Translations under genes and position numbers: made by a program | NCBI RefSeq assembly: GCF_029784155.1 | Contig: NC_073691.1 | Coordinates: 131,068,714-131,132,713 of the forward strand | Direction of reading: 5' to 3' | DNA from: Uranotaenia lowii | Taxonomy: Eukaryota; Arthropoda; Insecta; Diptera; Culicidae | DNA length: 64,000 nucleotides | Notes under the pieces: generated by a model | Seen by the model: only the letters and a program-made list of their open reading frames with translations | What the model was told of the DNA's origin: nothing | Database searches by the model: none | Part shown: positions 55,273 to 64,000 of the stretch, piece after piece | How the letters are laid out: each line of letters begins with the position of its first letter | Numbering within the stretch: position 1 is the first letter of the stretch

Positions 55273-55394
55273 AAGTAGGCGAGGAGTGAGCGGGGCTCTC
55301 AATGAGTTTGTTTATTTTTTGCTCAGCTTTTCTGGGGTTTGTTGGTAAACAAACTTCATGAGTTCCGTATAGTTGCATAGCCTACATAGCCAAA

Positions 55395-55484
55395 ATGGCT
55401 GAATCGGGAATTCGTTATTTGGGAACACCTCCTGAATATATACCCACCTTGCCTCAAACCGTGCGGGCTAAATGCGCCTATTAA
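55395..55484 (+). other. 5'-exon-like ORF fused to element sequence (29 codons)
   Basis: An ATG in good context (caaaATGg) opens MAESGIRYLGTPPEYIPTL. It then runs straight into the element's own word 'gtgcgggctaaatgcgccta' and stops at TAA. The preceding 130 bp look like a 5' UTR. I infer a captured first coding exon that ends at the element junction. Not recognised. Confidence 0.3.
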
Positions 55485-56213
55485 TGTTTTGAGAAAAATT
55501 TCTGTTTTTTGGGCAATATTTCCGTAAAATTTCATTGAAACTGCTAGAAAGTAATAATTTCCGTACGACAAAGCTGAAGTTTTATAAAAATCTATGTATA
55601 TTTTAATTTTATTGAATAAAACAAAAGTTAGGGTTGCCATACTATGGAGGCAGTTCATCCATGAGAAAGACTTTATCAAATCTGTTTGTAGATCTTCAAT
55701 TCTCTCTTAAGATGTTATTCAGAGCTTAGATTTGAAGGTTCAATGATGAAAATCATTTATTTATTCTATTTAACCTGTTATTTTAGGATGGAGGCATTTT
55801 ACAAACATGATGGGGGCACACAAAAACACTCCATATTTCCACTATATAATTATTATTAAACTTCCACAAGAGCTGAAATATGTTTAATTTCTAAAGTTCA
55901 TTTGAGTAAGAAACAAAAACCATCCTAGTTTTTGTTCTAAGATTCATTACGTATAATTTTTCATAGTCGAAATATTACATCAAAAAGTATCAAAACCTTG
56001 CATGATTTTTTAAATTTTTTTGAGTTTGTAAATTCATAAAATTCTTTCTTGCCTTATGTTCTAAGCGTATCACCCTCAAAATGCATTGGTCAGATAAGCT
56101 GTCTAGTCAGCCATTTCATCAAAAAGCCGTAGGGTCATTTAACCCGATAGGCCCATTTAGGAAACCTTTCCCCTAAGTGTCATGTCAGTGTGATCAGTGT
56201 TAATATTTTGGTG

Positions 56214-57121
56214 CACTCAGCCGAAAAGGAAACATTTAATTCACCTGCACCATCCATGGATTTTCACGTAGGCAATCATTACATGAATTTTTGCTTGGTT
56301 TACGTGAAGCACCTAGAAGCTAATACGAAATCACTTAATTCTTACGTGACATTCCCATGGTTGTCATGCTTTCAAAACAAAGACACGTTCGATTAACGTG
56401 AAAATCCAGTGAACCGCCAATTACAAACGGGTTTGTTGAATTCTATGTGATGTTCACGTAGCTCTGAATGGCTCAATTAAGTAAAATCTATGTGAAAGAA
56501 AAAAGGTACCCAATATGGCGCGCGTGAATCCAATAAGTTCTATCGGCTGCCAAAAAGAGCAGTTTTTTTGTGATGGAGAAGCTGTAATTCCGTAAGTAGT
56601 AAAAAATATCATTGTTTGGTTGTTATTTATATATTTTGCCATTTCAACAGGATGCGGAATTGGAGCAGCTGGAACGATCAGCCAACCGCTATATGGAGCC
56701 GAATTGAATACAATTTTTCGAAGACGTTGTGAAGTGAAGTGAAATGAAAAGTGAAGTAAAATTGTGAATATAGTTAAGTGTAACTATGAATGATGTGAAA
56801 GTAATTCATGTAGGTAAATAAAATCTTCTCTTCGAATAAATTATTTTTTGTTTCATTGATGCGAAATACAATACAATACGTTAACATTTTAATTCAATCT
56901 ACGTGAAAAGTATGCAGTAGATCGAATCCTTATTCAAATCGGATCTAAATTATTTTCACGTACGCTTCACCTACAACTCATATGAAAATTACGTGAATTC
57001 TGCTTGCTGCGCGGGCTCTGTTAGCTACCTGAAATTCACGTAAGTTTCACGCGATTTTCATAGTGGCAAAAATCTATGTACATTTTCACGTAGCGTTAAT
57101 GTGAAAAGTTTTTTCGGTGTG
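56214..57121. mobile_element. TIR element with CACTCAGCCGAAAA ends and TTCACGTA words
   Basis: The left end CACTCAGCCGAAAAGGAAAC and the right end '…aaaagttttttcggtgtg' are imperfect inverted copies. Both arms repeat 'ttcacgta' and 'tacgtgaa' at least eight times. The core holds a two-exon frame at 56515-56732 and AATAAA words near 56818. Confidence 0.65.
56515..56732 (+). CDS. Two-exon mini-ORF, 52 aa
   Basis: ATG at 56515 opens MARVNPISSIGCQKEQFFCD, donor gtaagt at 56592, acceptor tttcaacag ending 56650 (59-bp intron). The joined frame continues PMRNWSSWNDQPTAIWSR to a TGA at 56730-56732. The second exon is also open in another frame (DAELEQLERSANRYMEPN, stop). Which frame is original is unclear. 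No known family. Confidence 0.28.
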
Positions 57122-57481
57122 TAAGCATCACAATTTCAACGGTTTGAAATCGCTTGTGGGTTGAACGTTGAACCATCATTTCTGGTTCCTAAATAGGGAG
57201 CTTGATCCAAAATTTGAATTTTGATTTCGGTGGGTGTTGTTGATCGCTCGCCCTATACCAAATTCTTGCACAATGTTATCATAAACATTAAACATGTAAA
57301 CACAATCAAGCCGTAAAGTAGTGTTCGTGTTAAGGAAGTGCGTTCAAAGTGTCCGTAAATCATCAATGGAATTTAAGGTGGTACTAGAATATGGAGCATA
57401 AAGTTTTGGTTACACTGCTCGCACAGCCGGACAAGATGCCCTCTATAATCTTGCTATTTCGTTCATTTCATTAGTTCCATT

Positions 57482-57975
57482 CATTGTTGCCAACATTGTT
57501 TTTTGAAAAATCAGGGAACTGGCGAAATAAAAATCAGGCAACGTTAAAGCACTGATCACACTGACATGACACTTAGAACAAAAATTCAACCATTTTCTGT
57601 CTTATTTTTTGTTTTACAGTGGTTAAAGTGATGACCTTTTTTTTTGGTCATCGCTCCACATTTTTAATTGAATTTGTGTTGTGAGCCTACTTGGTTGAAT
57701 AATTCTACTGCATCAAGCAATCGAAAGATTCCAATTAAATCCCTTTTTTTTTTCAAATAAGGATTAACGGAAATCTTTCGCTTGCTTTGATTCACCCACT
57801 TTTTCATTTCAGCTATGGTACCTACTCCAGTTCCTTAGTACCTATTTTTTCATGACATTCGCAAAAATCAGGCATATTTTCAAAAATCAGGGGTATTCAA
57901 TTGTTTATCAGGTTGTCAGGCAGAGCCTCGAAAAATCAGGCAATGCCTGAAAAATCAGGCATATTGGCATCTCTG
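57482..57975. mobile_element. hAT-like MITE, 8-bp duplication GTTCCATT
   Basis: Ends 'cattgttgccaacatt' and '…aatatggcatctctg' are imperfect inverted copies (right end CAGAGATGCCA when inverted). GTTCCATT is repeated at 57474-57481 and 57976-57983. 'aaaatcaggca' words repeat near both ends. Non-coding. Confidence 0.8.
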
Positions 57976-57989
57976 GTTCCATTCATTGC

Positions 57990-59640
57990 CATAATAAAGT
58001 TGTGTGCGTGCAAACCCGAAAGTCGTTGTGTGTATCGGTTCGGTGTCCGTCCATCTTCGGTTGGACCCGAGCTTTCCGTGACCATTTCGCTATTCTTTGT
58101 TTAGACTTTGAGCAAAGTGAAGGTGTCGTCAAATTTATCCTTGTAGACGCAGCTGCAAAACAAAATTAATCCTTTTCTCGCCCCATTCAAAAAAGTAGAA
58201 AAAATGGAATAGTGCTACGGGTGAATACTTATTTCGTGCAGACGAACGTTTAGGCTTCTAGCCGCTTGGTACTGGATCGCATCTGAAAATGGAAAACGGC
58301 AACGGAAAAGTGATGCAATAGAAAAAAAAAGTCTCTAGTTTAAAGATTCGTAACTCCCGTCTGAAAATAATTGTGTTGCGTGAGTTGATTGTATGCTGAG
58401 TGCACTACATCTAGAGCCATATAAAAGATAGTAGGAAACTTGGTAACAAACTATTTTAGTTCGTATTATTGTCCATTGTATGTGCAATCGATTATGAATG
58501 TTTGTACGTGCAACGGAAACTTGTGATACTGAATTTGGAGCCATCATTAAAAATTCCTCAAACATAAAATTAAGTAAGGAAAGTCACTCAAACCGTGCAA
58601 ATTTGTTCGACTAGTCTGAAAACCCAAGCCTATGGCGACGTAGTAGACCCTGGAAAAAATAGCTCAGCAGAGAAGAAAGTTTTTGTTTATGGTAAACGAC
58701 GAATCTGCTGGGGATTGTTACACAAATACCACAGCAAAACGGAAGGGTCGATTTCGTCAGTATACAAAACGGAATAGGCTATAGGCATATTTCCAGCATA
58801 TGAAAAGCGTGCGTGCAAGAAAGAAGGGAGAGACCTGCGTCTGTATGAGTGTGTAACATCCGAATTTTTTAACGAGCTGAATAGCAGAAGCAAGCCTTTG
58901 ATATTTACTACAGACGAAACCATTTTTTCGAAACAACTAGGCTAGGCTTCAAAAGCTGCAATGCCAATGGCAACAACTAATGAGATGGTTAGCTCGAATT
59001 AACGAAAATTAAAAAAAAAATAAGTGAAAGTTGATAAACTCCAACATCTGTGATATATGTGTAGATATTATTTCACCTTTATACCGCGCATATACTAATC
59101 AGCAGAGCACTAGAAGGCGACCTGTAACGACTCACAAAATACCTACATAAGTTCAAATTCAAATCGCCCAGCTTAATAACTATAGTTGCGGAAGTAATAC
59201 GGTATCACAGGCTGTCGAAACGGCGATTTGAACCACTACTACTATCATTCGATTCCAAAGGTGAGTAACTAATAGGCATTCTAGCAAAATTTGTAAATAT
59301 GTTTAATGAAGAATTTGATTGTTGAAAATGAGCGAGTAGAATTTTATTTAGAAGCATTTTTATAACATACCAAATTTTTGTTCAGCACGGGTCAAGTAAT
59401 TATCTCAATAGGTAATGTATAAAGAAAATTATCAACCTGTAAAGAAAAAACCCGCTCATCAAACAAGCAGTCATCATCGTTGATCCCTGATGAGTCACGG
59501 TCATGGCTATAGATCGGTCTCTCGAATTGAATCCACTGCAAAAACGAAACCTTTCAAGCAACAACGTGAACCAACACTCTGACAACACACAAATTCAAAA
59601 TACCTTATTGGCGTATAGTTAAATTTTTGCTGTTGTGTTG
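57990..59640. other. Unassigned sequence, possible 5' UTR exon at ~58000-58150
   Basis: 58000-58120 is GC-richer, with 'gtgtgtatcggttcggtgtc', resembling insect 5' UTRs, but I see no clear donor or coding frame. The remainder is AT-rich with short frames on both strands. Confidence 0.3.
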
Positions 59641-59650
59641 TGTTGTTTCA

Positions 59651-59914
59651 ATGAAGCGCATACTCGAGTACAAGCGACTTAAATACGGAACAGACCAGAT
59701 CAAGCGTTACACGATGGCCGTGCGTCAACTTCCTTATAAAAAAAAACAAACGTTGTGGCGCATATTCCATACCTACCTACGATCAATGTGTGACAGCAGA
59801 AAAAATAAACCAATATCGCAAGAACGAACGTCCTTGGTCTTCAAAACTGGACACCAGAGTTTTACCATGGAGGTTGAAAAATACCTGAATAATAATCAAA
59901 ACAGAAATGCGTAA
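59651..59914 (+). CDS. 87-codon basic ORF, unrecognised
   Basis: Opens MKRILEYKRLKYGTDQIKRY and ends …EVEKYLNNNQNRNA. Strongly basic, rich in Lys, Arg and Tyr, without signal peptide, zinc motif or membrane segment. No splice signals or element termini define its limits. It could be a chance frame or an exon of a gene extending outside the visible structure. Confidence 0.2.
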   Translation: MKRILEYKRLKYGTDQIKRYTMAVRQLPYKKKQTLWRIFHTYLRSMCDSRKNKPISQERTSLVFKTGHQSFTMEVEKYLNNNQNRNA

Positions 59915-60246
59915 TCGTGAGTTGTTTGTTAAAGATACGACCCAGGGCCTTGAGAATTGTCAGTAAACGAACTTTGCTTCATTTAAGAAACGAAGTGATA
60001 TCTCAAAATTTTATTCAGAAACTCGGAAATTATTTAGTTCTAGCAATGACTGAACGATGAAATTAAATTTTAACCTATGACTTTTATGGTAAAGCTATTC
60101 CAATGTCCAGAATTAAAACAAGACATGTGACATTGTTGCTAGTAATGCAAGCTCAGTCGAACTTGAACTCGCGCTGATATCTTTGTTCGCCCCAATTCAA
60201 GGTGATCATAAGCATTAAGATTAAAGTAGTGTATTCTGGTAGTGTT

Positions 60247-60380
60247 AAGCGGGCCATAGACTACACACTGCGCGATCATTCAAGCAGTGCCATACACGAT
60301 GCAAATCGTGTTTATAGCGTCAAAATCTCATCGAATTTCATCGCATTTGTACAAATGTTATGTAGTATGTGGCCCGCTTT
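60247..60380. mobile_element. Tiny foldback MITE with AAGCGGGCCATAGAC ends
   Basis: 134 bp with inverted ends AAGCGGGCCATAGACTACAC and '…tgtagtatgtggcccgctt'. A second copy of the same termini near 60832 and 61440 is interrupted by the 60848-61416 element. Confidence 0.7.
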
Positions 60381-60847
60381 AGATGAGGGAAAGCGCTGAT
60401 GTGATGGTTGTGAAATCAACAACAAAACTCGTATCGCAGAAAGGCTGCGTCATAGTTTTTTTTTTTATAATCCCTTTCCGCGAGAACCATCGTCATAGCA
60501 CATCACCCACTTCACGTGAAAATTAACGTGAATTTCGTCAGTAACTCAACAACGCGACGAACTATGCATTGCTATGCATTATGACATTATTTAAGTGCAG
60601 CATAATATATTTTGCACTATAGTAAATTGTAGGTTTTTAGAGCATCAGCAGCGGTAATTGCTGTCCCGGTTGTTCACCCGGGAAACATTCTAGGTCTTAT
60701 TTTAGCTTTAGCAGCTCATTTGCGTACCGGTAAGTGCTAAACTTGTTTCCATTATCGCCACTGGTGGCGTACCGAAAGGTGTTGTTGTTGTTTGTTGCTA
60801 TTTTCTTTTGTAAATTTTCCATGGACGGACGCTATAAGCGGGCCATA

Positions 60848-61416
60848 GGCTGATGTCATGCTGAAACAACTAGCAACGCAACGCAACGCAACGTTCCAAT
60901 AAGATTGCGTTGCATTGCATTGGTATGTCATGCTGGCGCGACCTGTCACTTTGAAATTCCCTACAAATCATCACTTCTCTACATCTGATAATGCTTTGAA
61001 TCGTCTCTTTTCTTTCCGGAGCCATCAAAAACTCATCAAATCACGACCCGGATTGCAATAATGCCGAAATTTGAACCGACAAAATTCCTTGTTTTTTTTG
61101 CCGGAACTAAGAATTCATAAAAATTTTCTCGCCGATTAAGATAGTTTTTAGTTTATTATCACAAGTTCGGACAGATCTTCGTACTATTGTGCTTAAAACC
61201 CGGAATCACTGCTTCAAATCGAGAAAAAACAATGTTCCTATTGGATTTCCTACTAGTCGCGCTACTAAACACATTGGCATCAGATTGGTCGCGCTACACA
61301 AAGCGACCAGTATGACAGGTCTGCGCGATTTCCATGGAGATCAAATGAGAGCTGGTTAGTCGTGTGAACGTTGCGTTGTAGGTCGCGTTGCTAGTTGCTT
61401 CAGCATGACATCAGCC
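60848..61416. mobile_element. GGCTGATGTCATGCT MITE nested in a foldback MITE, ATA duplication
   Basis: Same family as 11382-12410, with an inner block 'cccggaatcactgcttcaaa' and ends GGCTGATGTCATGCTGAAAC and inverted. The host 'aagcgggccata|gactacaca' is split with ATA duplicated. The intact host sequence is seen at 60247, so the 3-bp duplication is well supported. Confidence 0.85.
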
Positions 61417-61494
61417 ATAGACTACACAAATGGCCTGTACAAATTCGATGATTCCACGACGATTGTTTGATCTATGCTCGCCCACACACTATAC

Positions 61495-62870
61495 ACAGTA
61501 AACGAAAATTACCGAGTTCGGTAATTTATTTTACCGAACCAGTTCTGTAATTTGTAAAAAATCGGTAATTTATGATTTTGACGTCTATTTTCTACCGAAC
61601 TTCGTTGATCGATTCTTGATTTACCGAGGTTCGTCTAGATCTATGTAAACAAATCGGTTGTCATCAACTGTTCGGTAAAAAACGCCGAACAAACTGTAAA
61701 ATAATTCTGCCGCCATGTGCCGCTGTCAAACCAAGCGTCAAAACTGTCTCTTTCTGGTACCTTTAATGTAAAGGCATCTCGCTTGCGCCTCCTTTCTCGC
61801 TCATACATCCATGTTCAATCGTCTCTCGTGTGCTCCATTTATAACCACACAAGCGTCGCCATTTTCGTCGGTTCGCGTGTGAAATTGTGTGGCTTGCAAG
61901 TTTTGTTTTGGTGCAAATGAATTTAGCTGGTAAAGATGGTAAGTAAAAAATATGTTAAATATAGTTAATCGGCATAATCACCCACACCAAAATTATCAAC
62001 AGTCGTCGCACTAGCGGTAAAAGCATTCATCCAGCTGTTGCAAAAATGCACAGCAGCTGAATTCCGCCAGCATCAACTAAAATTCTTGAGCATATCTGCT
62101 TTTTTTAGGGCGAAACGTATACCGCCGATACAGGAATTATCCGAAGTGGCAGTCGCAACAATCGTCATCCGGGCGATCACAACCTCCATCATCAATAGCA
62201 GCAACATTCTGAGCTCCAGCGATCATGTTTTCTGCATAATTCGGAAGAAGTGCTGCTTCTAAATGTCGGAAAATCGAAGAATAACACAACAGTGGTTGTG
62301 GTCAAAGCCAAAGAACGGATTGTTGGACACAGTTTCGAGCACCTTTAAACCAGGTTTTTCTGAATTTGGTCCCAAATCGCCACAGTGTGGTTCGCATCCG
62401 GTAGCTGATTTGGTTTGTGGGCGTAACAGTAGCCACAACAGGAGGAGCTGGTGGTGGCGGATGTGATAGACCGTAAGTCATAACCAGCTAGTTTTCCGGA
62501 TATTTGTAACATCCTAATCAGCACTATTTCCAGCACAATAAACAGCAACACCAGAATGTCACTTCCCGCTCCCGATTACTTTCTACATGCGATTGACGGT
62601 AATCAATGATCATCCGAATCTGGGTGGAATGTCTACTGTGACGAGAAGAGCACCCGATATGAGAGAGGAGGTCACGACAATTGCATCATTACCCGAGTCT
62701 CGGCCACGGCTCATGGTGGTAAGAGCAGCATCGACCAGCTGGAGATGTAACATCGGATTTTTCGTTAATTGCCTGTAAGAAGCCTGACTTCTATGAACAC
62801 CGAGGTAAGTGGAGAAGTGTGTTAATTTCGTGTTTGAAAAAATATTCAAATATCGACAGTAGTCAAATGA
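61495..62870. mobile_element. Possible TIR element (left end only) with exon-like core
   Basis: Left end CACAGTAAACGAAAATTACC, followed by many 'ttaccga' and 'tcggtaa' words to ~61690, resembles the other element ends. No convincing right end was found, so the limit at 62870 is arbitrary. The core from 61700 is GC-rich with several splice-like signals. Confidence 0.35.
61917..62212 (+). CDS. Two-exon mini-ORF, 41 aa, and further exon-like frames
   Basis: ATG at 61917 opens MNLAGKD, donor g|gtaagt at 61939, acceptor ttttttag ending 62108 (170-bp intron). The joined frame continues GRNVYRRYRNYPKWQSQQSS SGRSQPPSSIAATF, stop at 62210-62212. Further downstream, open pieces without clear joins (…EEVLLLNVGKSKNNTTVVVV… near 62245-62345; …TVATTGGAGGGGCDRP before a donor gtaagt at 62473) suggest a longer, now broken gene. 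Confidence 0.25.
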
Positions 62871-63085
62871 AAAAAAAAAAAACAGACTGTAGTAGATTCA
62901 TATAAACGATTAGGATTAGATATAGTAGCGACGCTCACGATCAGATTCGAATTCGGTTTTAGTCCTGTGATGACACATTTTAATACAGATTAAAATTCAG
63001 TTTTGAACATACTGTTTTTCGGTATTTTTATCCTGCTGTCATTCATGCTGCATCTCGTAAAAGTGAACTCTGTAACTGAATATTA

Positions 63086-64000
63086 CACAGAAAAAAAATA
63101 ATGACAATTACGTGTTCTGGAAAATAGTTGCCTTTAAAATAAAGCAACCTGTAATGAAAAAAAACACGTTATTTTAAATTGATTTGTCTAAAAGTAAATC
63201 AAAAATTCTCTAAAATTACAGCAAATGTCCTGTAACAAAAAGAAGCATGACATTTCCCGTAATTTTACAAGTCGAAAATCAATACATGTCCTTAAATTAC
63301 GTGTCGTGGAATAATTTTTTAATACTCAATAAGAAAATTCAAGCGTGCCTGGCATCACCGTTCGGCATCAAAGAGAAACGTCAAAAAACGGTTTGTTGTT
63401 GTTTTGTTCCGGTGCTGTTCTTGGTTTTAAAATTTGAGTTAGTTGCTGTTCGTAAAGCGTCTCGTATACTAAAGACAGGCCTGAGAATCCACCTGAAAAG
63501 CAATCTTACATGAGCCGTTCACCGCCAAAGCTGCCCGGAATAGTATCCGCCCTATAAGAAATCTACGTGACACAGGTCCACCGATTTACCTATCCGTTAG
63601 ATAATTTCTATACGTCGAGAGGCGAGAGATTTTTCCGATTCTAGTTCAATGCTGTCGCGACCCTGCAGAAAACCAGCGAGCCCTGATAAGAACAGGTTTA
63701 CAAAGCAGCACCAGAATAATACAGAAGTATGGTTTCTAACAAAGTCGGAGATGGAAACGTTATCTGTGTTACTGGTGGATACGAAGAGAACAAAACATCT
63801 ACAATCGGTGATCATGTGAGGAATTTGTTTATAAAGTTCATAATTAAAAAGCGGTATAGACAACTGACAATAAATTTGTTATATTTCAGGTATACGTTCA
63901 TGCAATTTTTGACTTACATCAGACGAAAATCTATTTTGAATCGAGTGAGAAGTCAAACATCTCCCTGGGGATAGACGGCTTCCGATAATAGACAACGGAG
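63086..64000. mobile_element. Possible TIR element, left end only, runs off the window
   Basis: CACAGAAAAAAAATAATGAC followed by 'aattacgtgttctggaaaat' and repeated 'gtaattttac'-like words resembles the ends of the other elements. The right end would lie beyond 64000. Confidence 0.35.
63729..63988 (+). CDS. Two-exon mini-ORF, 61 aa
   Basis: ATG at 63729 opens MVSNKVGDGNVICVTGGYEE NKTSTIGDH. Donor cat|gtgagg at 63816 and acceptor gttatatttcag ending 63889 (74-bp intron). The second exon continues in phase: VYVHAIFDLHQTKIYFESSE…LGIDGFR, stop TAA at 63986-63988. Read through without splicing, the frame instead gives a basic tail. The alternating hydrophobic pattern suggests a folded beta-rich fragment. 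No family recognised. Confidence 0.4.

Larger units (their letters stand above)
53775..56173. mobile_element. TA-flanked element with GGGGAGGAGCGGGCT ends
   Basis: Starts GGGGAGGAGCGGGCTATATG CGCC, ends …'ggaaacctttcccc', with TA outside both. The word 'gcgggctaaatgcgcctatt' recurs inside at 55466-55486. A separate TIR element (54010-55272) is nested inside. The G4 ends and repeated 'gcgcctatta' words resemble the GGGGAGATG family in style. Confidence 0.6.
56173..57576. repeat. 27-bp perfect inverted pair, 1.35 kb apart
   Basis: The sequence starting CTAAGTGTCATGTCAGTG at 56173-56199 occurs as its exact reverse complement at 57550-57576, inside the hAT-like MITE. They may be termini of an element not otherwise recognised. 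Confidence 0.75.

Overview
The window is AT-rich, repeat-dominated animal nuclear DNA. Short GT-AG introns of 56-75 bp beside a very long one, an ITmD37E-type mariner relic, R1-like and other non-LTR retrotransposons, tRNA-derived SINEs and a dense population of MITEs with TA, TTAA, 3-bp and 8-bp target duplications together suggest a dipteran, most likely a culicine mosquito. No species call is possible from the sequence alone. I see no bacterial-type operons, rRNA genes, CRISPR arrays or intact tRNA genes.

The one gene recognised with certainty is the beta subunit of protein farnesyltransferase (FNTB), on the + strand in four coding exons: 35006-35095, 35152-35408, 48209-48889 and 48953-49379. 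All splice phases agree and the protein is 484 residues. Intron 2 is 12.8 kb and is filled with transposons. They include a ~295-bp near-perfect palindrome, a TIR element with a 231-codon ORF, a non-LTR fragment, and one ancient TIR element (39999-47645) holding at least five later insertions. Upstream, 33931-34300 (- strand) looks like the 5' untranslated exon of a divergently transcribed gene that I cannot follow further.

Layout. 0-7.4 kb: MITEs and a partial tandem duplication. 7.4-9.3 kb: a possible small two-exon gene (- strand) and CTG-rich sequence. 9.3-14.5 kb: a composite element bounded by inverted termini, holding a ~35-bp minisatellite and a GAGAC-type array that switches strand. 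14.9-19.7 kb: several TIR elements. 19.8-25.2 kb: a four-level nest of transposons. 25.3-33.3 kb: TA-flanked MITEs, a SINE and a 3.6-kb segment between direct repeats. 34-49.5 kb: FNTB. 49.5-51.9 kb: an R1-like LINE inserted in an older RNase H-bearing LINE relic. 53-64 kb: a SINE, MITEs and candidate mini-genes.

The most unusual pattern concerns six or seven unrelated non-autonomous TIR elements (20848-21531, 42243-43288, 45090-47081, 54010-55272, 56214-57121, and probably the ones starting at 61495 and 63086). Each carries a short spliced-looking coding unit: an ATG exon and/or a clean splice acceptor, an intron usually of 59-75 bp, and a stop, often followed by AATAAA. This resembles Pack-TIR gene-fragment capture, or small element-encoded proteins, and is the main thing to follow up. 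Exon joins were worked out by hand; no database search or alignment was run.
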